In this document: positions 16,146 to 26,134 of the stretch, piece after piece
How the letters are laid out: each line of letters begins with the position of its first letter
Numbering within the stretch: the stretch's first letter is position 1
Assembly (NCBI RefSeq): GCF_013364215.1
Contig: NZ_CP054923.1
Location: forward strand, 6,696,001-6,760,000
Source of the DNA: Verrucosispora sp. NA02020
GTDB lineage: Bacteria; Actinomycetota; Actinomycetes; Mycobacteriales; Micromonosporaceae
Length of the DNA: 64,000 nt
Direction: 5' to 3'
Notes under the pieces: generated by a model
The model's input: the letters and a program-made list of their open reading frames with translations, nothing else
Databases searched by the model: none
Told to the model about the DNA's origin: nothing
Program-made: the position numbers and the translations under genes

Positions 16146-16913
16146 TCAGCCGGTGGTCGGCGGGGTCCAGCCGAACCGGGCCGGACGCCGTTCGTGGAAG
16201 GCCGCGACGCCCTCCCGAGCCTCGCCGCTGTCCCGCGCCTGCCCGTGCCACCAGGCGACGCGGTCCGCGTCGGCCCGACCGTCCACGATCTCCTTGGCGG
16301 CGGCGACGCTGAGCTGTGAACGCTCGGCGATCGTCGCGGTGAGTGCGTCGACCCGGGCGGCCAGACCGTCGCCGGGCAGCACCTCGTCCACCAGGCCGGT
16401 CCGCAGCGCCCGGCCGGCGTCGACCAGCTCACCGGTGAAGAGCAGGTGTTTGGCCGTCGACGGGCCGACCAGCCGGGTCAGCCGTCGGGTGGCCGGCGCC
16501 GGATAGACCAGGCCGAGCCGCGCAGGCGGTACGCCGAACCGCGCGTCGTCGGCGGCCAGCCGCAGGTCACAGGCGACGGCGAGCAGGCAGCCGCCGCCGA
16601 CGCAGGCACCCCGCACCGCGGCGACGGTCGGCTTGGCGACGTCGGCCAGCCGTTGCTCCGCCACGTCCACCACGTTGCCGTCACCGGGGTCCAGCACCTC
16701 GTCGAGGTCACCCAGATCGGCACCGGCGCAGAAGGCGCCGTCCGCGCCGGTGAGCACCAGGACGCGTACCGCCGGATCGGCCTCCAGGCCGTCGAGCAGC
16801 ACCGGCAGCTGCCGCCACATCGCCGTCGTCATCGCGTTGCGGCGACCCGGGTTGCGGATCACCACCGTGGCCACCGGGCCGGTCACCTCGACCACGAGTT
16901 CCGCGTCCGCCAC
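16146..16913 (-). CDS. Enoyl-CoA hydratase/isomerase (crotonase fold), atypical
   Basis: The 255-residue protein has the crotonase fold: the oxyanion-hole segments GAFCAGADLGDL and GACVGGGCLLAVACDLRLA are clear. However the two acids of classical enoyl-CoA hydratase are missing: GGGCEL is GGGCLL here, and the PE(I/V)xLG block reads VPPARLG. It may therefore be an isomerase, a hydrolase or a protein that uses other residues. GTG at 16913 was chosen because AGGAGG lies 9 nt upstream. It stands alone on its strand, between a CrtU-like gene and a glycosyltransferase operon. Confidence 0.8.
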   Translation of the reverse strand: MADAELVVEVTGPVATVVIRNPGRRNAMTTAMWRQLPVLLDGLEADPAVRVLVLTGADGAFCAGADLGDLDEVLDPGDGNVVDVAEQRLADVAKPTVAAVRGACVGGGCLLAVACDLRLAADDARFGVPPARLGLVYPAPATRRLTRLVGPSTAKHLLFTGELVDAGRALRTGLVDEVLPGDGLAARVDALTATIAERSQLSVAAAKEIVDGRADADRVAWWHGQARDSGEAREGVAAFHERRPARFGWTPPTTG

Positions 16914-17090
16914 CGTCCACCCCCTCCTGCCGACGGCCTGAGGGTAACCCGCACCGCCGCCGGGTCCGCCGGCCGTCCGGTGACCCGAGGTGTACGCCTG
17001 GTAGCTGCCCGGCATTCACCGGCGGGCCGCCCACGCCTGACAGCGTCGTCCTGCGCGCACCTCCCACCCGGCCCGAGCGAGCAGGTGAGC

Positions 17091-18098
17091 ATGGTTTCCA
17101 CACCCCAGGTCAGCGTGGTCGTGCCGACCTTCGCCCGGCCCGCGTTGGTGACCCGCGCGGTCCGCAGCGTCCTCGCCCAGACCGTGACCGACATCGAGGT
17201 CATCGTGGTCGTCGACGGACCGGACGCCGCCACCGGCGCGGCCCTCGCCGAGATCGGCGACCCCCGGGTACGCGTGGTGGAGCTGCCCGGCCGGGGCGGC
17301 GCGCCGAACGCCCGCAACACCGGCGTACGCGAGGCCCGCGCGCCGTGGACGGCACTGCTCGACGATGACGACGAATGGCTGCCCACCAAGCTCGCCGTCC
17401 AGCTCGACCTGGCCCGACGCACCCGCGTGCCCAGCCCGGTCGTGGCCAGCCGTCTGATCAACAAGACGCCCCGGGCGGAGTTCGTGCTGCCCCGCCGCCT
17501 CCCCGAGCCGGGCGAGCCGATCAGCGAGTACCTGACCGTGCGCCGGGGCCTGTTCCACGGTGACGGCTTCATCCAGACCTCGACGATCATGGCACCGACC
17601 GAGTTGCTGCGCCGGGTCCCGTTCACCGTCGGCCTACGCCGGCAGCAGGAACTCGACTGGACCGTCCGCGCCACCGGCCACCCCGACGTCGCACTGGTCT
17701 TCGCCGCCGAACCGCTGGTGCTGTGGCACCAGGACGAGGACCGTCCCCGGATCAGCCTCAGCTCGCCGTGGGAGGCGCAACTCGCCTGGCTGCGCGGCAT
17801 CCGGCCGCTGATCACCCCGCGCGCGTACGCGGCGATCACGATGAGCATCATCAGCTCGATGGCCGCGCCCACCCGCAGTCTCCGGGTCTTCCGCCTGCTG
17901 CTGGCCGAGGCACACCGGCACGGCGACCCGGGGCCGGTCGACTACCTCACGTTCGCGCAGATCTGGCTGATCCCACCGTCCCTGCGCCACCGGGTACGCG
18001 ATCGCATCCTCGGCCGTCGACCCGTACGCCCCGTCCCTGCCCCGCCTCCCACCTCGGGCCCGGTGGCGGCGGAGCCCGGAGCCGATGTCCGGCGATAG
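17091..18098 (+). CDS. Family 2 glycosyltransferase
   Basis: This 335-residue GT-A enzyme opens with VSVVVPTFARPALVTRAVRS, has the donor-binding GAPNARNTGV and the metal-binding acid run ALLDDDDEW (residues about 83-91). It transfers a sugar from a nucleotide donor, probably to a cell-surface glycan or a natural product. It has no membrane segment, and the C-terminus is a proline-rich tail. The ATG at 17091 follows an AGG; a GTG two codons upstream is possible. Its 3' end overlaps the next glycosyltransferase gene by 14 bp, so the two probably act in one pathway. Confidence 0.88.
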   Translation: MVSTPQVSVVVPTFARPALVTRAVRSVLAQTVTDIEVIVVVDGPDAATGAALAEIGDPRVRVVELPGRGGAPNARNTGVREARAPWTALLDDDDEWLPTKLAVQLDLARRTRVPSPVVASRLINKTPRAEFVLPRRLPEPGEPISEYLTVRRGLFHGDGFIQTSTIMAPTELLRRVPFTVGLRRQQELDWTVRATGHPDVALVFAAEPLVLWHQDEDRPRISLSSPWEAQLAWLRGIRPLITPRAYAAITMSIISSMAAPTRSLRVFRLLLAEAHRHGDPGPVDYLTFAQIWLIPPSLRHRVRDRILGRRPVRPVPAPPPTSGPVAAEPGADVRR

Positions 18099-19191
18099 GG
18101 TCGTGGTGGTCTGGCGGAGTTGCCTGCTGCCCGGGTCGGAGACGTTCGTCCGCCACCAGGCAGACGCGCTGCCCACCTGGCGCGCGGTCCACCTGGGTGC
18201 GGTCCGGGTCGACTCGCCGTTGAGCCGGGACACCGACGTCCTGCTCTGCCCGGACACCCCCCGTGGCCGCCGGGACTGGCTGCGGCTCCGGCTGACCGGC
18301 GAGCTGCCCCGCCTGCACCGGATGCTGGCCCGGCTCCGGCCCGACGTGGTCCACGCCCACTTCGGCGGAGACGGCTGGCTGGTCAGCCGCACCGCGACCC
18401 GGCTCGGCATCCCGCTGGTGATCACCCTGCACGGGCTGGACGTCACCCGACAGCCGTCCACCCCGGGTTGGCGGGGCACCCGCCACCGACGTCACCTCCG
18501 GACCGCCTTCGACCGGGCCGCGGTGATCCTGGCCGTCTCCGGCCCGATCCGCGACCGGGCGCTGGAGCTGGGCGCGGACCCGACCAAGGTACGTGTCCAC
18601 CACACCGGCGTACCCGTACCGGCCGAGCCGCCCACCGGCCCCAAGAACTGGGACGTCGTCTTCGTCGGCCGCTTCGTCGAGAAGAAGGGCGTGGACGACC
18701 TCGTCGAGGCCGTGAGCCTGCTCGACGATCTGCGCCCCCGGGTACTGCTCATCGGCACCGGTCCACTGCACGCCCACGTACGCGCCCAGGCCGAACGGTC
18801 GGGAGTGGACGCCACCTTCGCCGGGGCACTGCCACCGGACGAGGTGATGCGACACATCGCCGGATCCCGGGTGCTCGCCGCCCCGTCCCGTACCGCCGCC
18901 GACGGCGACACCGAGGGGCTGCCCACCACGATCCTGGAGGCGGCGAGTCTGGGCGTACCGGTGGTGTCGACGCACCACAGTGGCATCCCCGAAGCGGTCA
19001 CGCACGAGGTGAACGGCCTGCTCGGACCCGAGGCCGATCCACCCGCTCTCGCCGCCAACCTCCGTCGGCTCCTCACCGACACACGCCTACGCCACCGTCT
19101 CGGTGACCAGGCTCACCGTCACGCCGCCACCCGCTTCGACCTCCACCGCCAAACCCGCACCCTGGAATCCCTCTACGCCGCCCTCCGCTGA
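18085..19191 (+). CDS. Family 4 glycosyltransferase
   Basis: The 368-residue protein is a GT-B retaining glycosyltransferase. DVVHAHFGGDGWL belongs to the acceptor domain, VVFVGRFVEKKGVDDLVEAV begins the donor domain, and DTEGLPTTILEAASLGVPVV carries the nucleotide-sugar-binding EGLP...E element. It overlaps the family 2 gene by 14 bp with GGAG just before its ATG. The pair may extend an exopolysaccharide or cell-wall glycan, but no polymerase, flippase or sugar-nucleotide gene is close by, so the product is unknown. Confidence 0.88.
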   Translation: MSGDRVVVVWRSCLLPGSETFVRHQADALPTWRAVHLGAVRVDSPLSRDTDVLLCPDTPRGRRDWLRLRLTGELPRLHRMLARLRPDVVHAHFGGDGWLVSRTATRLGIPLVITLHGLDVTRQPSTPGWRGTRHRRHLRTAFDRAAVILAVSGPIRDRALELGADPTKVRVHHTGVPVPAEPPTGPKNWDVVFVGRFVEKKGVDDLVEAVSLLDDLRPRVLLIGTGPLHAHVRAQAERSGVDATFAGALPPDEVMRHIAGSRVLAAPSRTAADGDTEGLPTTILEAASLGVPVVSTHHSGIPEAVTHEVNGLLGPEADPPALAANLRRLLTDTRLRHRLGDQAHRHAATRFDLHRQTRTLESLYAALR

Positions 19192-19225
19192 CCTCGTCGC
19201 CCCGCCCCCGCCCCCCTCTTCCCTC

Positions 19226-19299
19226 GGCGATCATGGAGTGGTGGTAGGCGATACGCACCTTTGAGCCCTCTTTGCACTCACCACCACTCCATGATCGCC
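19226..19299. terminator. Long inverted repeat between convergent operons
   Basis: Perfect 20-bp arms (GGCGATCATGGAGTGGTGGT at 19226-19245 and its complement at 19280-19299) surround a 34-nt AT-richer spacer. It lies between the glycosyltransferase operon and the opposing unknown pair, so it may stop transcription from both sides. Its regular arms also make it look like a mobile repetitive extragenic element. Confidence 0.5.
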
Positions 19300-19333
19300 G
19301 GAATCCGGGCGGCGCGGGGCGGGTGGGGTGGGG

Positions 19334-21022
19334 TCAGGTGGGGTGGCGGAGGTGGTGGAGGGCGGTGCGGGCGGTACGACGGGCGGTGCGGGCACCGGCC
19401 AGCAGGATTCGGCCGGCACGGGCGGTCGGGGTGCCACTCACCAGCGAGACGATCCGCCGCAACCGGGTCAACTCGCGGTCCCGCTCGGTCAGCGTCCGCT
19501 CGTACCACTGCGCCAGGGCGCGGGCCTCGGCCACCTCCCGGGCCAGATCGTCCCGGTCGACGAGCAGTTCCCGCCACCCCCCTGCGACCGCCTGCGCACG
19601 GTCGTCGGCGAACGGCACCGGATCCCGCCCCGCCAGGGTGGCCAGAGTGGACGCCAGCTCACCGGCCGGCCAGAGGTACGCCAGCCCGGCATCGGTCATC
19701 CGGGACGCCAACCGGCGCAACACCACGTCCGACCCGACCTCCCGCGACTCCCCCTCCACCGGCCCGGTCGGGGACTCGGTGCGGCCCGTCGCCTCGGCGT
19801 ACGCCCGCCGGACCACCTCGGTCGGCTCGGCCGCCGTCACGGCGTGCCAGGCACCGTGCGGTGGGACCACCACCTGGTCCGCCGGCACGTCCGCGAGCGG
19901 ACCGGCCTGCCAGGCCGTCAACAGCGCACGCAGCGCGGGCACCTCCCGCCGCGCCGTCGCGGCAAGCACCAGATCCTCGGCGGTACGCCCCGACGGCACC
20001 ACCGCCCCGTCGGCGTACCGCCATCCGCCAGCCGGACCACGGTGGACCTCTCGCCCCCGCCGGCCGCCCCAGCTCAGCACCGCCGTCGGCGGTCGACTCC
20101 CGACCGGATCGGCGCCCTCGTCCGAGTCGTCATGCCGTTCCGGAGTGGTGTTGGTGCCGGAGAGTCGCTCGGCCAGCACCACCCAGCCGGGGGCCAGCTC
20201 CGTGGCGCCCCCGTGCCGGAGCGCCACCACGGCCAACCGCGCCGGATCGGCGAGCGGCGGCACGGATCGGCCCAGTTCGGCGAGCGGGCCCAGGTCGGCG
20301 GGCGGAGGCACGGAAGGTCCCGGATCGGTCGCGCTCAGGGCTGCCTGGAGAAAGCCGGTCAGGTCGGTGTCGGCCAGCAGGTTGGTACCGAGCAGGGCGG
20401 TCGGCGTACGCGGGCCGGGGAACGTGGCCCAGGTGCCGACGGTCCACAGACCGGACGCGGCCAGCCGGTCCCGCAGCCGGGGCAGGCCGCCAGGGCGGGT
20501 GTGGTCGTACTCCTCCGGCGCGGTCCAGTCGGAGTCGGTGCGTTCCGGCGGCGGCCACGGCAGCCGGTGCAGCCCGAGGAGGTTCTCCGCTCCGAGCAGC
20601 AGTCGACCGGTGGGGCGCAGCATCGACACCAGCAGGTCGAACAGGTCCGTCCAGCTCAGATCCGACCCTTCGACCGAGGTGAGCCGACCCAGGCCGTCCA
20701 GGGCGACCAGGGTGTCGTACTGCGGCGAGGCGGGCAGCTTCTCGGGGCTGCCGCAGTACACCTGGACTTCCGGCCGATCGGCGTACCGGGTGGTCAGTGT
20801 CTCGGCGTCCGGCAGCCCGCGTACCAGGATCGTCAGGTCGGGCGACGGCACCGCGTCGAGCAGGTCGGGGTGGTGCGGGCCGACCACCAGGGTGCGTCCG
20901 CCGACGGCGGTCAGCAGCCCGGTCAACGTCGGACCGCCCACCGGGCCGGGGCCACGCGATCCGTCGAGGTCCGACCAGGCGAGCATCTCGCCGCCGAGCA
21001 GGCGCGGGCTTCCGGAGGTCAT
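19334..21022 (-). CDS. Uncharacterised protein with methyltransferase-like domain
   Basis: The 562-residue product is not recognised as a named family. Residues 35-150 look like a class I Rossmann methyltransferase: GGRTLVVGPHHPDLLDAV, then YDTLVALDGLGRL and SMLRPTGRLLLGAENLLGL, which resembles the late strand of such folds. The central part is variable, and residues about 480-540 (TLTERDRELTRLRRIVSLV) may form a coiled coil like those in surface glycan enzymes. The ATG overlaps the upstream stop as ATGA, so it is coupled with the next gene. A role in modifying a surface polysaccharide is only a guess from the flanking glycosyltransferases. Confidence 0.55.
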   Translation of the reverse strand: MTSGSPRLLGGEMLAWSDLDGSRGPGPVGGPTLTGLLTAVGGRTLVVGPHHPDLLDAVPSPDLTILVRGLPDAETLTTRYADRPEVQVYCGSPEKLPASPQYDTLVALDGLGRLTSVEGSDLSWTDLFDLLVSMLRPTGRLLLGAENLLGLHRLPWPPPERTDSDWTAPEEYDHTRPGGLPRLRDRLAASGLWTVGTWATFPGPRTPTALLGTNLLADTDLTGFLQAALSATDPGPSVPPPADLGPLAELGRSVPPLADPARLAVVALRHGGATELAPGWVVLAERLSGTNTTPERHDDSDEGADPVGSRPPTAVLSWGGRRGREVHRGPAGGWRYADGAVVPSGRTAEDLVLAATARREVPALRALLTAWQAGPLADVPADQVVVPPHGAWHAVTAAEPTEVVRRAYAEATGRTESPTGPVEGESREVGSDVVLRRLASRMTDAGLAYLWPAGELASTLATLAGRDPVPFADDRAQAVAGGWRELLVDRDDLAREVAEARALAQWYERTLTERDRELTRLRRIVSLVSGTPTARAGRILLAGARTARRTARTALHHLRHPT

Positions 21023-21855
21023 ACCGGAGCCGGTACGACGGCAGGGTGCGGCCAGCGGAACAGGTGGCGCATCTCGGCGGGGGTGAGCAGGCGGTCGGCA
21101 CCCAGCTCGGCGTCGGCCAGTTCGCGGGCGACGGTCACCTCGACCCGGGAGCCGTGCAGGTCGGCCCACTGGCGACGGATGCGTGGCTGGCCGCCCCAGA
21201 CGGGAGTCTCCCCGGCCAGTTCCATCGGGTCGCCGTACACGGCGGGCTCGCAGCCGGCCAGGACGCCGTAGAGGATCGCGCTGCACAGCCGGTTGGAGGC
21301 GACCCGCCGGTGCCGGCGCAGTTCGGTGAGCTGCCGGCCGAGGAACTCCGGGTCGAGGTCGGTCCACCGGCCACCCCGGTAGCCGTGGCAGACGACCCGG
21401 AACCCGGCCCGCTCGTAGTACGTGCGGACCCGCTTCGACCGGTGCTCCTGCCAGTAGAGGCAGACCGTCACCGGGCCCGGCTCCACGGCCCGGATCTCGT
21501 CGACCAGCCGGCCGTGGTCGCCGAGGATCCGCTGTCCCTCCCAGCCGTGGAAGGGGTACCAGATGGTGCCCTCCCGCCGGGACGGCTCCTCGGGCGTCAG
21601 GGCGGCCAGGTACGCGAAGGGCGCGCCGACCACGTACGTCCGCCGGTGCCCGAGGGACCAGGCGCGTCGACGCGTCCGCTCGGACCAGAGGAACAACGGC
21701 ACCCCGGGTACGAACTCGTGGTCGGGAGCCATCCCGTCGCCGATGTTCCAGCCGTGTTGCAGGTAACCGGGTACGCGGGGCGGCTCCCGGTCGTCGAGTC
21801 CGCAGTAGCGGGACAGCACGTGGGAGTGCCCGTAGTAGTGGTTCGCGTGGTGCAC
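21019..21855 (-). CDS. Uncharacterised protein, possible GT-B-like glycan enzyme
   Basis: The 278-residue protein is not firmly recognised. Its N-terminal NHYYGHSHVLSRYCGL, the motif GYLQHGWN and the late SNRLCSAILYGVLAGCEPAV followed by YGDPM resemble polysaccharide-type transferases in which a conserved His-Gly loop and a C-terminal binding motif contact the donor. There is no signal peptide. A GTG start at 21855 with a weak AGGGA upstream is used. It overlaps the following methyltransferase-like gene by 4 bp, so the two proteins likely work together, possibly on a cell-surface carbohydrate. Confidence 0.5.
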   Translation of the reverse strand: MHHANHYYGHSHVLSRYCGLDDREPPRVPGYLQHGWNIGDGMAPDHEFVPGVPLFLWSERTRRRAWSLGHRRTYVVGAPFAYLAALTPEEPSRREGTIWYPFHGWEGQRILGDHGRLVDEIRAVEPGPVTVCLYWQEHRSKRVRTYYERAGFRVVCHGYRGGRWTDLDPEFLGRQLTELRRHRRVASNRLCSAILYGVLAGCEPAVYGDPMELAGETPVWGGQPRIRRQWADLHGSRVEVTVARELADAELGADRLLTPAEMRHLFRWPHPAVVPAPV

Positions 21856-21965
21856 GGCGGTGGGTGTCCCTGGTGGTGGCGGGGGCGTTCAGGCGGACGG
21901 TAACCAGCCCGCCTGAACGCCCGGCCACGACGAGGTGTCGCCCGGTGTTCCGTGCGCGATACGGA

Positions 21966-22042
21966 TGGAGCCCCCGGCCGGGATCGAACCGGCGACATCC
22001 CGCTTACAAGGCGGGTGCTCTGGCCAGCTGAGCTACAGGGGC
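21966..22042 (-). tRNA. tRNA-Thr (anticodon TGT)
   Basis: The minus strand folds into a standard 77-nt tRNA. The acceptor stem is GCCCCTG paired with CGGGGGC; the D arm contains GCTCAGCTGG; the anticodon stem is CCCGC/GCGGG with loop CTTGTAA, and the T arm is GCCGGTTCGATCCCGGC. The anticodon TGT (complement of 22006-22008) reads ACA, a threonine codon rare in high-GC genomes. The 3' CCA is encoded (21966-21968). No other tRNA is adjacent. Confidence 0.95.
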
Positions 22043-22366
22043 GTTGTTTCCCGGTCAGCATAGCGACCGACGTCTGCTTTTCCCGCTCGGCAGGGGTCCC
22101 GAGCACGGGAAACGTCAACATCCCGACCCGCAGGCGTCGATTCGTGTCCGACCGTGCCCGAGTGACCGGAATGCGAATGCTCTCAGTCCCATGCATCGTC
22201 CCGAACCTTGGCATTGCGGCGAAAGCCGTTTACCGTGCAGTGACACGGACGACACCGGGGTTCGCCTCACGTCGTCCGTCGCGCCGGTACGGGTCTCCTG
22301 TGCCGGTCGCTCCTTCACTCGGATCGTCCGGCACGTTCCTGCCGGTGAAAGGAAGCGCACCCCCTC
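22043..22366 (+). promoter_or_regulatory. Leader and promoter region of the sugar ABC ATPase gene
   Basis: This 324-bp stretch holds no ORF that looks coding. A good promoter is visible on the plus strand: -35 TTGGCA (22208-22213), 17-bp spacer, -10 TACCGT (22231-22236), giving a leader of roughly 125 nt before the gene at 22367. No riboswitch or clear operator was recognised. Confidence 0.5.
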
Positions 22367-23458
<1,092 letters not shown>

Positions 23459-23470
23459 CGTAGCAACCGC

Positions 23471-23506
23471 GAAGGGGCGGCCCGCCGATCGGCGGGCCGC
23501 CCCTTC
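23471..23506. terminator. Perfect hairpin terminator
   Basis: A 36-bp perfect palindrome with core GGGGCGGCCCGCC / GGCGGGCCGCCCC around GATC lies 12 bp past the sugar ATPase stop and before the end of the convergent rlmB. Confidence 0.75.
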
Positions 23507-23534
23507 CGCGTACTCCTCGTGGCTCGTGACGGGG

Positions 23535-24656
23535 TCAGAGCTCGACGGCGCGGCGACGCGCCACCTCGGCGAGCGTCACCGCGGCGGCGACGCTCGCGTT
23601 GAGCGACTCCACCTCGGAGATCATCGGGATGCTCACCGTCAGGTCACAGGTCTGCCCGACCAACCGGGACAGCCCGCGCCCCTCCGAGCCGACCACCACG
23701 ACCAGCGGGCCGACGGCGGCCTCCAGGTCGTAGAGGTCCGTCTCACCGTCGGCGTCCAGGCCGACGACCAGGAAACCGGCGTCCTGGCACGCCTTCAGCG
23801 AACGGGTCAGGTTGGTGACCTGCGCCACCGGCACCCGGGCCGCCGCGCCGGCACTGGTCCGCCAGGCGGTCGCGGTGATCCCGGCAGCCCGCCGCTCGGG
23901 TACGAACACACCCTGCGCGCCGAACGCGGCGGCCGAGCGGATCACCGCGCCGAGGTTGCGCGGGTCGGTGACGCCGTCCAGCGCCACCAGCAGCGGCGCC
24001 GCCTGCTCCACCGCCGCCGCGACCAGGTCCTCGAACGGCTGGTACGCGAACGGCGGCACCTGGAGGCCGACGCCCTGGTGCAGCACGCCCCCGGTCATCC
24101 GGTCCAGCTCGGCGCGGCTGACCTCAAGGATCGCGATGCCCCGGTCGGCCGCCGTCCGGACGATCTCCTTCATCCGGTCGTCGACGTCGATGCCCTGCGC
24201 GGTGTAGAGCGCGGTGGCCGGCACCTGGGCGCGCAGCGCCTCCAGCACCGGGTTGCGCCCGACCAGCAGCTCCGGCGTGTCCTTCGCCGGGTTCGACTTG
24301 CGGCCCGGCGCGACCCGGGGGCCGCCACGCCCGGCGGGCTGCTTACCCCGGGCCGGTTTGGCCGCAGGGGTGCCCCGACCGCCGCCACGACCCCAGGTGG
24401 TGTCCTTGCTGCCGGGCTGGCCGATCTTGGGGGCGCGCCCCTCCTCGGCCGCCGCCCGACGCTCCTTCTCCTGCTTCCAGGCGGTGCGCTGGGGCAGCTT
24501 CTCGGTGCCCGAGTAACCCTTGTGCCAGGGACGTTCGTCGGCCGGCAGGGTCCGGCCACGCCCGGCGAGGGAGTCCCGGTTCTTGCCGCCGGAGCCCTTC
24601 GGGGCCCCCGCCTTCGACGTCATCCGCCGGCCACGGCGTTGCGAATTGCCGGCCAT
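23535..24656 (-). CDS. rlmB: 23S rRNA (guanosine 2'-O) methyltransferase RlmB/TrmH family
   Basis: The 373-residue protein has a basic, disordered N-terminal extension of about 125 residues (many K, R, G), as is common in actinomycetes, then the substrate-binding domain ([14 protein letters not shown]) and a SPOUT methyltransferase domain. The SPOUT motifs are [31 protein letters not shown] and [18 protein letters not shown], which form the trefoil-knot SAM site. It methylates the ribose of a guanosine, G2251 in E. coli numbering. It is coupled to cysS by a TGATG overlap, a widely conserved actinobacterial arrangement. Confidence 0.92.
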   Translation of the reverse strand: MAGNSQRRGRRMTSKAGAPKGSGGKNRDSLAGRGRTLPADERPWHKGYSGTEKLPQRTAWKQEKERRAAAEEGRAPKIGQPGSKDTTWGRGGGRGTPAAKPARGKQPAGRGGPRVAPGRKSNPAKDTPELLVGRNPVLEALRAQVPATALYTAQGIDVDDRMKEIVRTAADRGIAILEVSRAELDRMTGGVLHQGVGLQVPPFAYQPFEDLVAAAVEQAAPLLVALDGVTDPRNLGAVIRSAAAFGAQGVFVPERRAAGITATAWRTSAGAAARVPVAQVTNLTRSLKACQDAGFLVVGLDADGETDLYDLEAAVGPLVVVVGSEGRGLSRLVGQTCDLTVSIPMISEVESLNASVAAAVTLAEVARRRAVEL

Positions 24657-26071
24657 CAGTCATGTTCTCCAATTGTCCAACGCGGGCCCTGCGGGGTGTC
24701 CTCGACCACCACACCGGCTCGCTTGAGTTGATCCCGCAGCGCGTCGGCGGCGGCCCAGTCCTTGCGGACCCGGGCCTGTGCGCGCTGTTCGAGTGCCAGG
24801 GCGACCAGGGAGTCCACCACACCACGGAGGTCGCTCGCCCGGGCGCCGCCCGCCCACGCCGGGTCGAGCGGGTCGACGCCGAGGATATCCAGCATGGCCC
24901 GGACGTCGGCGAGCGTCGTGCGGACGGTCACATCGTCCGCGCACGCCAACGCGGAGTTGCCGTCGCGCAGCACGTCGTGCAGCACGGCCAGCGCGGCCGA
25001 GGTGTTGAGGTCGTCGTCCATCGCCGCCGCGAACGCCGCCGGCACCTCGCCGACCTGGCCGACCCCGACCCGTTCGACGGCCCGCTGGACGAAGCCCTCG
25101 ATCCGCCGGTACGCGACCGCAGCCTCCCGCAACGCGTCCTCGGAGTAGTCGATCCGGGAGCGGTAGTGCGCGGCCACGTAGTAGTAGCGCAGCTCGACCG
25201 GGCGTACCCCGAGCGAGGCGACGTAGGCGAGGTCGAGGGTGTTGCCCAGCGACTTGCCCATCTTGGTCCCGCCGATGCCGAGCAGGCCGTGGTGCACCCA
25301 GTACCGGGCGAACGGCAGGTCGGCGGCCTGCGACTGGGCCAGCTCGTTCTCGTGGTGCGGGAAGATCAGGTCCAGCCCGCCGCCGTGGATGTCGAACTCG
25401 GCGCCGAGGTAGCGCCAGCACATCGCCGAGCACTCGATGTGCCAGCCGGGACGTCCCCGTCCCCACGGCGACGACCAGTAGGCGTCGGTCGGCTCGTCCG
25501 GTTTCGCACCCTTCCAGAGTGCGAAGTCACGCGGGTCCCGCTTGCCGCGTTCCGGGCCCTCGCAGGCGGAGAGCATGTCGTCCGGCGACTGGTTGGACAA
25601 CGCGCCGTACGCCGACCAGGACCGCACGTCGAAGTAGACGTCCCCGGAGTCGTCGGTGGCCGGGTACGCGTGCCCCCGGTCGATCAACTCCGCGATGAGC
25701 TGGTGCATCTCCGGGATGTGCCCGGTGGCGCGCGGTTCGTAGGTCGGCGGCAGCACGTTCAACGCCCGGTACGCCTCGCCGAGCTTCAACTCGTTGGCGT
25801 ACGCGATCGACCAGAACGGCTGCGCCTGCTCCTGCGCCTTGACCAGGATCTTGTCGTCGATGTCGGTCAGGTTGCGGACGAAGGTGACCTCGAAACCGGC
25901 GGCCAGCAGCCAACGCCGTAACACGTCGTAGTTGACGCCGGAACGGAGATGGCCGATGTGCGGCGGTGCCTGGAGGGTGAGACCACACAGGTAGACCCCC
26001 ACCTTGCCGGCTTCCCGCGGGACGAAGTCCCGCACCGATCGGGTGGCGGTGTCATACAGGCGTAGCGTCAC
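24656..26071 (-). CDS. cysS: Cysteinyl-tRNA synthetase
   Basis: The 471-residue class I synthetase charges tRNA-Cys. HIGH appears as [10 protein letters not shown], the KMSKS loop as [10 protein letters not shown], and zinc-binding residues are in [18 protein letters not shown] and [11 protein letters not shown]. The C-terminal DALR-like anticodon domain ([20 protein letters not shown]) is complete. Length separates it from MshC. The GTG start at 26071 lies 6 nt past TACCCT, suggesting a leaderless transcript that also carries rlmB. Confidence 0.95.
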   Translation of the reverse strand: MTLRLYDTATRSVRDFVPREAGKVGVYLCGLTLQAPPHIGHLRSGVNYDVLRRWLLAAGFEVTFVRNLTDIDDKILVKAQEQAQPFWSIAYANELKLGEAYRALNVLPPTYEPRATGHIPEMHQLIAELIDRGHAYPATDDSGDVYFDVRSWSAYGALSNQSPDDMLSACEGPERGKRDPRDFALWKGAKPDEPTDAYWSSPWGRGRPGWHIECSAMCWRYLGAEFDIHGGGLDLIFPHHENELAQSQAADLPFARYWVHHGLLGIGGTKMGKSLGNTLDLAYVASLGVRPVELRYYYVAAHYRSRIDYSEDALREAAVAYRRIEGFVQRAVERVGVGQVGEVPAAFAAAMDDDLNTSAALAVLHDVLRDGNSALACADDVTVRTTLADVRAMLDILGVDPLDPAWAGGARASDLRGVVDSLVALALEQRAQARVRKDWAAADALRDQLKRAGVVVEDTPQGPRWTIGEHD

Positions 26072-26134
26072 CGTACAAGGGTAGCCGTCCGTCGTTTTCC
26101 GGGTCCGCCGGAGCCGGGTCGTACGCTGCTGCTC

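Noticed and set aside
19272..21271. Plus-strand frames of over 450 codons opposite the unknown pair
   Set aside because: They are low-complexity S/R/G-rich shadows beginning inside the hairpin; the minus-strand frames have ATGA coupling and fold-like patterns.
22043..22366. Riboswitch upstream of the sugar ATPase gene
   Set aside because: The leader is long, but no conserved aptamer motif or terminator/antiterminator pair was recognised.
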